A stretch of DNA of 64,000 nucleotides from JAAXIE01 sp965263155 (GTDB lineage Bacteria > Chloroflexota > Dehalococcoidia > Lucifugimonadales > JAAXIE01): NCBI GenBank assembly GCA_965263155.1, contig OZ253586.1, positions 124,001 to 188,000 of the forward strand, given 5' to 3'. Each line of letters starts with the position of its first letter. The stretch's first letter is position 1. Under the pieces are notes generated by a model. That model searched no databases and was not told the DNA's origin. It saw only the letters and a program-made list of their open reading frames with translations. Of the stretch, positions 57,076 through 64,000 are shown piece by piece. The position numbers were made by a program, and so were the translations under genes.

Positions 57076-58191
57076 CTACCCTTCCAGTACGGGTATTGCC
57101 AAGGCTTCTTCCTCTTCGGGCTTCTCGTTGTCCACTGCCTCTTCCTCAGGGTCCACCACCGGCCGTTCGCCCCGGTCCGCCCCGCGGATAAGCCCCTCAA
57201 TCTCGTCAGAAATTGCTGGGTTCTTGGTGAGGAAGTCCTTGGAGTTCTCTCGCCCTTGGCCCAAGCGGGTCTCGCCAAAGGAGTAAAAGGCGCCTGCCTT
57301 CTTGACGATCTCCCTTTCGACCCCCAAGTCTAGGATGTCGCCCACCTTGCTGATGCCTTGGCGGAACATAATGTCGAACTCGGCCACTCGGAAGGGCGGA
57401 GCCACCTTGTTCTTGACGATTCTAGCCCTGACCCGGTTCCCCACCACCTCGGTGCCCTGCTTGATGGAGTCCACCCTTCGCAGGTCTATGCGCACCGAGC
57501 TGTAGAACTTCAGGGCTCGGCCTCCCGGGGTCACCTCGGGGCTGCCGAACATCACCCCTACCTTCTCACGCAGTTGGTTGATGAAGACGACGCTGGTCTT
57601 AGAGTGATGTATGGCGGCTGTGAGCTTGCGCAAGGCTTGGGACATGAGACGGGCCTGCAGGCCCACATGAGTGTCGCCCATGTCACCTTCCAGCTCAGCG
57701 CGGGGCGCCAAGGCCGCCACGCTGTCTATCACGATGGTCTCCACAGCCCCGGTGCGCACCAAGTGCTCGGTGATTTCCAGTGCCTGCTCTGCTGAGTCGG
57801 GCTGGGATATCAGCAATTCGTCCAAGTCGATGCCACAGTTGGACGCATAGGAAGGGTCGAAAGCATGCTCGGCGTCGATGTAGGCTGCCGTGCCTCCCAT
57901 CTTCTGAGTCTCGGCCATGACGTGCAGTGCTAGAGTAGACTTTCCGGCTGCCTCTGCGCCGAAGATTTCAGTGATACGCCCTCGTGGAATCCCACCCACG
58001 CCCAAGGCCACATCAATGGCGAGCGAGCCTGTGGGCACCACTTCAATGGCGAACTTGAGACTCGCCGCGCCCATGCGCATGATAGCACCCTTACCATACT
58101 GCCGTTCAATTTGACTGATGGCGACATCAAGCGCCTTGCCCTTCTCACTAGTCATAACCCTATCAAGCGCCTTGCCCTTCTCACTAGCCAT
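57076..58191 (-). CDS. recA: Recombinase RecA
   Basis: A 371-residue RecA: Walker A GAEAAGKSTLALH, IDAEHAFDPSYA, Walker B TIVIDSVAALAPRAELEGD, loop L1/L2 regions through KTSVVFINQLREKVGVMFG, and an acidic C-terminal tail (DPEEEAVDNEKPEEEEAL). It promotes strand exchange and LexA cleavage. The N-terminus is duplicated: ATG 58191 gives MASEKGKALDRV followed by a second MTSEKGKALDVA at 58155. Each start has an AGGGTT just before it, so either could be used. Confidence 0.96.
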   Translation of the reverse strand: MASEKGKALDRVMTSEKGKALDVAISQIERQYGKGAIMRMGAASLKFAIEVVPTGSLAIDVALGVGGIPRGRITEIFGAEAAGKSTLALHVMAETQKMGGTAAYIDAEHAFDPSYASNCGIDLDELLISQPDSAEQALEITEHLVRTGAVETIVIDSVAALAPRAELEGDMGDTHVGLQARLMSQALRKLTAAIHHSKTSVVFINQLREKVGVMFGSPEVTPGGRALKFYSSVRIDLRRVDSIKQGTEVVGNRVRARIVKNKVAPPFRVAEFDIMFRQGISKVGDILDLGVEREIVKKAGAFYSFGETRLGQGRENSKDFLTKNPAISDEIEGLIRGADRGERPVVDPEEEAVDNEKPEEEEALAIPVLEG

Positions 58192-58195
58192 AACC
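58120..58195 (-). repeat. 36-bp tandem duplication of the recA start
   Basis: Two copies of a 36-bp unit containing AGGGTTATG and the first codons of recA lie head to tail, with start codons at 58191 and 58155. They differ at only a few positions, so the duplication is recent. Confidence 0.85.
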
Positions 58196-58311
58196 CTCAC
58201 CCCCTTCGGAACGTGGCGGCATCTTAGCATTGGCCTCCATACCCCACAAGGACGCGATGTCATGCCTCATCTGTACTGCGGACAATGCCCGTGCTATCCT
58301 AATGAATATGT

Positions 58312-58386
58312 GCCCCCGTAGCTCAGAGGATAGAGCACTGGCCTCCGAAGCCAGGTGCGTGGGTTCGAGTCCCACCGGGGGCACCA
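58312..58386 (+). tRNA. tRNA-Arg (CCG)
   Basis: Acceptor GCCCCCG/CGGGGGC, D-stem GCTC/GAGC, anticodon stem CTGGC/GCCAG with loop CTCCGAA (anticodon CCG), T-loop TTCGAGT and encoded 3' ACCA. It is divergent from recA. Confidence 0.93.
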
Positions 58387-58595
58387 CGTGGTACTGTTGA
58401 TAGAACCGCCCCCCTTCAAACCGACCTCCTCCTCGTCCTGCCCGCGTATCGGGCTGTCTTCTGGCATGGGTATCGTATAGTGATGGTGGCACTGCCCGAG
58501 CCTTTCACCCTGCTCTTGGACGACTTCGTGCGTCTCCTCGTCAATGAGCTTCACGAGTTTACGTAGTGGGGGACTCTGTCAGCCATCTAAAGCTT

Positions 58596-58628
58596 CGGCC
58601 CCCGCCAAAGTACGTCTGGCGGGGGCCG
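58596..58628 (-). terminator. 12-bp GC hairpin terminator of the LLM gene
   Basis: CGGCCCCCGCCA at 58596-58607 and TGGCGGGGGCCG at 58617-58628 are exactly complementary. On the minus strand it begins 41 bases past the LLM stop and is followed by AAGCTTTAG. Confidence 0.65.
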
Positions 58629-58668
58629 GGTTTGTCCTGCTCCAGGTTGAGGCCTGGCTAGCCGGGAC

Positions 58669-59853
58669 TTATTTGCCGTTGCCGTCGTTGCGGAAGGCGG
58701 GGATGACTTCCTTGCCGTACAGCTCGATGGATTCCATCACCTCCTCGTGGGGGATGGTCTCGGTCTGCATGATCAGCATGACCTGGTCGACTCCGATGTC
58801 CTCGTACGTCTTGATGGTCTTGATGCAACTCTCCGGGTTGCCGGCGATGATGACACCGCGGTCAGCTAGGGTGTTGGCGTCCAGCTGGGCCACGGCGGCT
58901 CGCGCCGCGCCTGGGCCGCTGTCCAGGGAGATGCCAGCCTCGGAGGCTTGGGCCTGGTGTTCCTCGTCGGACTGGCGGAGCCAGCGCCCGAAGTCGGCCT
59001 TAAGGTCTTCTGGCACGCCGCCCCAAGCCTCCAGCAACTCCTCGTAGGCCCCGATGCGGCCCGCGATGTAGGGCTTGTCCGGGCCGAAGAAGGTCTTCAT
59101 CGACTCGGCGCACAGCTCCTTCGCGGCCTGATCGTCCTTGGCACAGAAGGAGTGGACGTTGTTCCCCCAGAAATCGTTGATCTCGGCGCCCACCGGGTCG
59201 GCGTCCTTGATGGCGTCGCGGTACACCTTGACGTGGTTGGCCAGAATGTCTACGGCGTAAGATGCCGAGGACAGCACGCCGATGCCCTTCTGCGCAGCCA
59301 GGCGAAAGCTCTCGGTCTGGGTGCAGGCTAGGTACATCCTGGGGTGGGGCTTCTGGTAGGGTTGGGGCAGAACCCGGCGGGGCGGCACGTTCCAGAAGTT
59401 GCCTTCCCAGGAGAACTCGCCAGAGGTCTGCCAGATCTGGGGGATCATCCTGATGGCCTCGTCCCAGCGGTCGCGGGTCTCGCGGGGATCAATGCCCTGC
59501 CCGATCTGCTCGTAGGCGTTGGAGCGGCCCGTGCCGAACTCCACGCGCCCGTTGGTGAGCTGGTCGACCATGGCGGCGCGCTCGGCGATGCGGACGGGGT
59601 GGTGGTTGGGCAGGATGGACACGCCGAAGCCAATGCGGATGTTCTTGGTGCGCTGCGAGAGAGCACCGAACATCACCTCAGGGCAGGGCGAGCCGGAGAA
59701 GCCGTACAGGAAGTGGTGCTCAACGAACCACAGGTTGTCGAAGCCAACCTGGTCGGCCAGCTCGCACTGTTCCAGGGTTTCCTGGTACAGGGCGTGCCAG
59801 TCAATTTCGTCGTCATAGGGACGCTGCATTTCATACAGGAGTCCAAACTGCAT
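58669..59853 (-). CDS. LLM-class (luciferase-like) flavin-dependent monooxygenase
   Basis: A 394-residue luciferase-like protein: VGFDNLWFVEHHFLYGFSGS (EHH region), NIRIGFGVSILPNHHPVRIA, GRVEFGTGRSNAYEQIGQGI and YQKPHPRMYLACTQTESFRL. The order fits alkanal/alkane monooxygenase-like members. Substrate unknown. AAGGAG precedes the ATG at 59853. Divergent from the GH15 gene. Confidence 0.88.
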   Translation of the reverse strand: MQFGLLYEMQRPYDDEIDWHALYQETLEQCELADQVGFDNLWFVEHHFLYGFSGSPCPEVMFGALSQRTKNIRIGFGVSILPNHHPVRIAERAAMVDQLTNGRVEFGTGRSNAYEQIGQGIDPRETRDRWDEAIRMIPQIWQTSGEFSWEGNFWNVPPRRVLPQPYQKPHPRMYLACTQTESFRLAAQKGIGVLSSASYAVDILANHVKVYRDAIKDADPVGAEINDFWGNNVHSFCAKDDQAAKELCAESMKTFFGPDKPYIAGRIGAYEELLEAWGGVPEDLKADFGRWLRQSDEEHQAQASEAGISLDSGPGAARAAVAQLDANTLADRGVIIAGNPESCIKTIKTYEDIGVDQVMLIMQTETIPHEEVMESIELYGKEVIPAFRNDGNGK

Positions 59854-60176
59854 GGGTCAGCTCCTTTTCGTTCCTTTATCAGGCAAGATTGGTGCAAGTA
59901 TACCGTATGCCTGCGAGGCGGGTGGTCTGAGGTGCAGCAGCGAAAAGTCGGAACCCCGCGGACCAACTATGGTGTGCATCGCTACGAGGACTGTGGACAC
60001 TTCCTCGCGGAAGAAGCACCAGATAGGGTGCTCGCGGATTTTCGAGGGTTTATGGGCCAAGGCTAGCTCGAAGCCCGCCATTGGGAAGTTTGCGGACATC
60101 GCACCGTGCATAGTCAGAACACGCCCCACAGCTCCGTGGCCACATCACAACGGATTGAGATACGTACTCAAACTCG
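59854..60176. other. Divergent intergenic region between the LLM and GH15 genes
   Basis: Open frames here lack family resemblance and codon bias. A minus-strand TATACT (59897-59902) could be the LLM -10 box, without a good -35. No hairpin or repeat is obvious. Confidence 0.45.
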
Positions 60177-60205
60177 TTGTAGCTCGTATCTGCGGGTGAT
60201 AAGCT
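60177..60205 (+). promoter_or_regulatory. Weak candidate promoter of the GH15 gene
   Basis: TTGTAG at 60177-60182 and TAAGCT at 60200-60205 with a 17-bp spacer, 31 bp before the GTG start. Confidence 0.3.
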
Positions 60206-60235
60206 GACGTTAGCACCTCTAGTCCCCTCACTAAC

Positions 60236-62074
60236 GTGTACAACTACGGACTGATAGGCGACATGTCTTCGGCGGCGCTTGTCGGGCACGACGGCTCCAT
60301 CGACTGGTGCTGCTTTCCGCGATTCGACTCTCCCAGTGTGTTTGCCTCCATCCTCGACCCCGATGTCGGCGGGCATTTCCGCATCAATCCGGTCAACCCC
60401 TTCACCACCCATCAGGAGTACCAGCACGATAGCAACGTGCTGGTCACCACCTTCATCAATCGGTCCGGCGTGGTATCCGTCACCGACTTCATGCCCGCCG
60501 CCGATGATGACGACAACAACCCGGAGACACCTCCCAACGCCCTCCACGAGATACATCGTATTGTCACCTGCTTGTCGGGCGAAGTGGAGATGCGTCTGGA
60601 TTTCCAGCCCCGGCACGATTACGGCCGTGTGATCCCCACTTTCAGGGCGATGCGCGGCCGTTCCGGTGGCGGGGCCGTCGAGGCGCGAGGTGGACGCCAG
60701 ACCCAAGCCTTGGTAGCCAGCATTCCCTTGCCCGTCGACGAGCGTGGCGTCGTCTGCGATTTCACCCTGAGGCAAGGCCAGACGGAGACGTTCGTCCTCG
60801 CCTATGGCAGCGGGCGGCCTGGTAGTGTGGCGCGACTGCGCACCGCGGAGAAGCTGGACTATACGCGGCGCTACTGGCAGGGGCTGGTGGCACGGATGAA
60901 CTATCAGGGGCTGTGGCGCGACGCTGTGGTGCGTTCCTTCTTGGTTCTTCACCTGATGATGTACCGGAACACAGGGGCCATCGTCGCTGCCCCCACCACC
61001 AGCCTGCCTGAGACCTTGGGAGGGTCTCGCAACTGGGACTACCGCTATTCTTGGCTGCGGGACTCCGCCTTTACCGTCGATATCCTTTACCGGCTGGGCG
61101 ACGTGTATGGGGCCGACAGGTACATGCGCTGGCTGCTGCACGAGTGCGAACTGCACCGGCGCAGAACACGGATCCTGTATGGCATCAGCCCCAACTCCTC
61201 GCTGCGGGAATACACCCTAGACCACCTGAGGGGGTACGAGGACTCGCGTCCGGTGCGCATCGGCAACGACGCCGCCCGCCATATCCAGATGGACGTCTTT
61301 GGCGAGGTGATCCTATGCATCCACTCGCTGTTCCTGCTCCAAGGTCAAGTGACCGAAGAGTCTTGGGAGTTGGTCCGCTTCTTAGCCGAGATAATTGTGC
61401 ACAATTGGCGACGCAAAGACCGCGGCGTCTGGGAGGTGCGGGGCGAGCAGCAGCACTTCGTTTACTCCAAGGTGATGTGTTGGGCAGGGCTTGACCGCGC
61501 CGCCCAGATAGCTAGCAGTCGCAGGGACCGGCGCGATGCCCGTCGCTGGTCCCAGACTGCCGAAGTGATCAAGGCCGAGATATTGGACCAAGGCTGGAGC
61601 ACCGAGAAACAGGCCTTCCGCCAGCGTTATGGCCATGAAGCACTCGATGCCTCCAACCTCGTCATCCCCTTCCTAGGCCTGCTGCCTAGGGAAGACCCTC
61701 GTCTGCGCCTGAACGCCGACGCCATCGAGCGGGAGCTATGCGAAGGGCCGTTAGTGTGGCGCTACTTGCCGGAAGAAACGGACGACGGGTTGGAGGGCCA
61801 ACCCGAGGGTGCCTTCACCCTGCTAAGTTTCTGGCTAATCGGGAACCTGCTGTATACCGACCAGCACGACCGCGGCTTCGACTACTTTCAACAGATGATC
61901 CAGACTCAGACCAACCATCTAGGGCTCTTGGCCGAGATGTTCGATACCGACTACCACAGGCCGGTGGGCAACTTCCCTCAAGCCTATTCACACATCGGGA
62001 TGATCCACACCGCCCTGAACCTGTCTGGCTACATCGCGGACACGCCGACGCGACGCACGAGGCGCTCGCGCTAA
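60236..62074 (+). CDS. Glycoside hydrolase family 15 (glucoamylase/trehalase-like) protein
   Basis: A 612-residue GH15-type protein. The N-terminal beta-sandwich begins YNYGLIGDMSSAALVGHDGS IDWCC, and the (alpha/alpha)6 barrel contains LGGSRNWDYRYSWLRDSAFT. The late EETDDGLEGQPEGAFTLLSF region holds the second acid. Bacterial relatives hydrolyse trehalose or maltodextrins. The GTG start at 60236 is the first codon giving the conserved opening. It converges with the MBL gene, overlapping it by 4 bp. No signal peptide, so the enzyme is cytosolic. Confidence 0.9.
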   Translation: MYNYGLIGDMSSAALVGHDGSIDWCCFPRFDSPSVFASILDPDVGGHFRINPVNPFTTHQEYQHDSNVLVTTFINRSGVVSVTDFMPAADDDDNNPETPPNALHEIHRIVTCLSGEVEMRLDFQPRHDYGRVIPTFRAMRGRSGGGAVEARGGRQTQALVASIPLPVDERGVVCDFTLRQGQTETFVLAYGSGRPGSVARLRTAEKLDYTRRYWQGLVARMNYQGLWRDAVVRSFLVLHLMMYRNTGAIVAAPTTSLPETLGGSRNWDYRYSWLRDSAFTVDILYRLGDVYGADRYMRWLLHECELHRRRTRILYGISPNSSLREYTLDHLRGYEDSRPVRIGNDAARHIQMDVFGEVILCIHSLFLLQGQVTEESWELVRFLAEIIVHNWRRKDRGVWEVRGEQQHFVYSKVMCWAGLDRAAQIASSRRDRRDARRWSQTAEVIKAEILDQGWSTEKQAFRQRYGHEALDASNLVIPFLGLLPREDPRLRLNADAIERELCEGPLVWRYLPEETDDGLEGQPEGAFTLLSFWLIGNLLYTDQHDRGFDYFQQMIQTQTNHLGLLAEMFDTDYHRPVGNFPQAYSHIGMIHTALNLSGYIADTPTRRTRRSR

Positions 62075-62871
62075 ATCCCCTGCCACTGCCGGCGCCCCGC
62101 TACACGCACGAAGCGCCCGAAGCCGGGGTCGGGGAAGTGCCCCGCCGACACCAAGGTGCCCTCTGCTTCCAGCTCGTCCAGCACCGCGTGACGTGTGCCA
62201 CGAGCCAAATCAGGGTCGGAGTCGAATATCGGGCACCAGTCAGTGTAGTGGGCTTGGGCGATGTTGTGTGCTACGTCGCCCAATATGTAGGCCCGCTCGC
62301 CTGCCGAAGACACCACGATGGAGATGTGGCCTGGGGTGTGGCCGGGAGTGGGCACCGTGGTCAGCTCGTCTGTGACCTTGTACTCGTCGTCGATGAGGTC
62401 CAGCACGTTGAGATCGGCTAGGGGCAGTACTTGGTTGGTCACGTGCTCCGCATTCTGCATCACAACGGGGTCGGTCCAGTAGTCCCAGTCCTTCCTTGGC
62501 ACGAGATACCGCGCCTTGGGGAAGGTGGGCTTGCCATCCACCAAGTTCCAGCCGACATGGTCGGGGTGTATGTGGGTAATGACCACGAGTTCGATCTCGC
62601 TCCGGTCGACACCCTTGCGCTGCAGGTCTTCCAGAAGAACGCCATCGGGAGCGTGCATCCCCGTGTCCACCAAGACCAGCTTGCCTCCGGACTTCACCAC
62701 CACCGAGCCAAACCGAAAACTGATCTCGTCGTCGGCACTCAGCGCGCCGGGGAACTCGCGCCACTGCTCCAGGGTAGTATCTGGAAAAGGCATCTGCGCC
62801 GGGCGTATCTGGTACCCGTCGTAGACCGACACCAGCTCCACGTTCCCAACTGTCACAGAATGTCCTGCCAT
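62071..62871 (-). CDS. MBL-fold hydrolase, N-acyl homoserine lactonase-like (copy 1)
   Basis: A 266-residue metallo-beta-lactamase-fold enzyme. The metal motif is VITHIHPDHVGWN, followed by TPGHTPGHISIVVSS, ILGDVAHNIAQ with the bridging Asp, and SAGHFPDPGFGRFVR with the last His. The arrangement is that of lactonase/quorum-quenching-like MBL proteins, but the natural substrate is unknown. ATG 62871 is preferred over GTG 62880 because AGGAGG is eight bases before it. Tandem paralog downstream at 62960. Confidence 0.88.
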   Translation of the reverse strand: MAGHSVTVGNVELVSVYDGYQIRPAQMPFPDTTLEQWREFPGALSADDEISFRFGSVVVKSGGKLVLVDTGMHAPDGVLLEDLQRKGVDRSEIELVVITHIHPDHVGWNLVDGKPTFPKARYLVPRKDWDYWTDPVVMQNAEHVTNQVLPLADLNVLDLIDDEYKVTDELTTVPTPGHTPGHISIVVSSAGERAYILGDVAHNIAQAHYTDWCPIFDSDPDLARGTRHAVLDELEAEGTLVSAGHFPDPGFGRFVRVAGRRQWQGI

Positions 62872-62959
62872 GGAATCCACCTCCTAACCTGCCTCGGCTC
62901 ACTGAGACGAGGCGCCTCATTGCGCCACCACGGCGGGTCGCGCCGGAACACCAGTTGCG

Positions 62960-63763
62960 CTAAATCCCCTGCCATTGGCGACGCCCACCGGCGCGCACGA
63001 AGCGCCCAAACCCAGGGTCGGGGAAGTGTCCTGCCGACACCAAGGTACCCTCGGATTCCAGCATGTCCAGCACCGCGTGGCGGGTGACACGGGCCAAATC
63101 AGGGTCGGAATCGAATATGGGGCTCCAGTCGGTGTAGTGGGCTTGGGCTAGGTTGTGGGCCACATCGCCCAGTATGTATGCCCGCTCGCCTGCCGAGGAG
63201 ACAATGATGGAGATGTGACCGGGGGTGTGCCCCGGAGTGTGCACCGTCGTCAACTCGTCAGTAATCCGGTACTCATCTTCGTCGAAGAGGTCCAGCACGT
63301 TCAGGTCCTGCAGAGGCAGCACCTGGTTGGGTATGTGCTCGGCGTTCTGCATCACGATGGGGTCGGTCCAGTAGTCCCAGTCCTTCTGGGGCACCACGTA
63401 GCGCGCCTTGGGGAAGGTGGGCTTCCCGTCAACTAGGTTCCATCCCACATGGTCAGGGTGCAGGTGGGTGAACACGACCAAGTCCACAGCCTCCCGGTCA
63501 ACGCCCTTCCGCTCCATATCCTCCAACAGAATGCCGTCGTCGGCCTGCAGTCCGGTGTCCACCAGAATCAGCTTGCCGGCCGACCGCACCACCAGCGAGC
63601 CGTACCGGGAGCTGACCTGGTCATTGTCGTTCACCATCCCGGGGAACTCGCGCCACTGCTCCAGATTGGTATCCGGGAAAGGCATGAGGGGTGAGCGTAT
63701 GGGGAACCCGTCGCTCACGGATACCAACTCCACGCTTCCGACTTTCACGGAATGTCCTGCCAC
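62960..63763 (-). CDS. MBL-fold hydrolase, N-acyl homoserine lactonase-like (copy 2)
   Basis: A 267-residue close paralog of the previous gene, with THLHPDHVGWN, HTPGHTPGHISIIVSS and ILGDVAHNLAQ. Differences are concentrated in the first 55 residues and around VNDNDQVSSRYG. The GTG start at 63763 has AAGGAGG before it. It is transcribed first; copy 1 follows after 88 bp with its own ribosome site. Confidence 0.88.
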   Translation of the reverse strand: MAGHSVKVGSVELVSVSDGFPIRSPLMPFPDTNLEQWREFPGMVNDNDQVSSRYGSLVVRSAGKLILVDTGLQADDGILLEDMERKGVDREAVDLVVFTHLHPDHVGWNLVDGKPTFPKARYVVPQKDWDYWTDPIVMQNAEHIPNQVLPLQDLNVLDLFDEDEYRITDELTTVHTPGHTPGHISIIVSSAGERAYILGDVAHNLAQAHYTDWSPIFDSDPDLARVTRHAVLDMLESEGTLVSAGHFPDPGFGRFVRAGGRRQWQGI

Positions 63764-63918
63764 GGGATGCTCCTCCTTGGGCCAAAGGGCCTCACGTCAT
63801 CAAAGTCGTCGATGTCCATACGACGGTCCACGACTGTCGAGGACGATTGTAACGCCTACTAAGGAGACTAACACAGGTCAGCCTCCCCTTCCGTTATAAT
63901 CTCCGGTATCCAACACCC

Positions 63919-64000
63919 ATGTCCCAAGCCACCCCCGGAACGGAGGCGCCAAACGTGCCACCAGCGATGATGAGCGAGCAGGCCCTTGCCGACGCGATTG
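63919..64000 (+). CDS. Start of an unidentified gene, cut by the window edge
   Basis: A frame beginning ATG 63919 (MSQATPGTEAPNVPPAMMSE) or GTG 63955 runs off the window. GGAGG at 63941-63945 favours the GTG. A TATAAT box at 63895-63900 supports transcription here. Too little is present to identify it. Confidence 0.4.
   Translation, partial: MSQATPGTEAPNVPPAMMSEQALADAI

Overview
The window looks like a chromosomal piece of a GC-rich free-living bacterium, most plausibly a marine or soil Chloroflexota of the SAR202/Dehalococcoidia type. This is inferred from gene content, not from a marker phylogeny: four luciferase-like (LLM) flavin monooxygenases, repeated VOC proteins, tandem Rieske oxygenases, cyclase-like and metallo-beta-lactamase-fold hydrolases, a CoA-transferase and a CoxMSL-type molybdenum hydroxylase are interleaved with housekeeping genes. 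There is no rRNA, CRISPR array, integrase or intact transposase.

Layout. 1-10 kb: VOC protein, TrpG/PabA amidotransferase, LVIVD-repeat protein, PspC protein, amidohydrolase, zinc-ribbon protein, two tandem Rieske oxygenase alpha subunits, an alpha/beta hydrolase-fold protein lacking its nucleophile, and a NYN-domain protein with a proline-rich linker. 10-18.5 kb: a minus-strand LLM and two-subunit CoA-transferase operon, then on the plus strand a molybdenum hydroxylase whose large subunit is split by a 1 kb insert carrying two small genes. 18.5-32 kb: accessory catabolic genes (VOC, ArsM, Gfo/Idh/MocA, LLM, hydrolases, MFS and TauE/SafE transporters, two cyclases). 32-37 kb: SprT-like protein, SerS, LysS, GreA. 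37-41.5 kb: a rearranged glycine-betaine ABC transporter around a decayed Uma2 gene. 42-48 kb: MBL hydrolase, amidase, four tRNAs, RidA, VOC, Fic. 47.8-58.4 kb: moaC-rnhA-moaA-rdgB, class V FBPase, rny-ymdB-PHP-plsY, recA, tRNA-Arg. 58.6-64 kb: LLM, GH15, two MBL paralogs and the start of another gene.

The most unusual signal is a repeated, structured 5' leader. At 18.58-19.07 kb and 41.79-42.26 kb the same arrangement recurs: TTGACA-17-TANCNT, a GC hairpin plus T-run about 10 nt downstream, GGAGG-ATG, then stem-loops with CAGATAC and CAGCTACG boxes inside outer stems that differ in sequence but stay complementary. A diverged relative without the promoter/hairpin part lies at 26.45-26.81 kb on the minus strand. 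In all three places the element lies directly 5' of, and on the same strand as, a small enzyme gene (VOC, MBL hydrolase, dienelactone hydrolase), as expected of a cis-regulatory RNA or a mobile structured repeat.

Other notable points are the split hydroxylase, an inverted remnant of the MBL gene next to the second leader, loss of motif residues in an alpha/beta hydrolase and in both cyclases, an ACG codon where the second Rieske copy should start, an RNase Y with no membrane anchor, tandem repeats in the betaine-binding lipoprotein, and a 36-bp duplication of the recA start.
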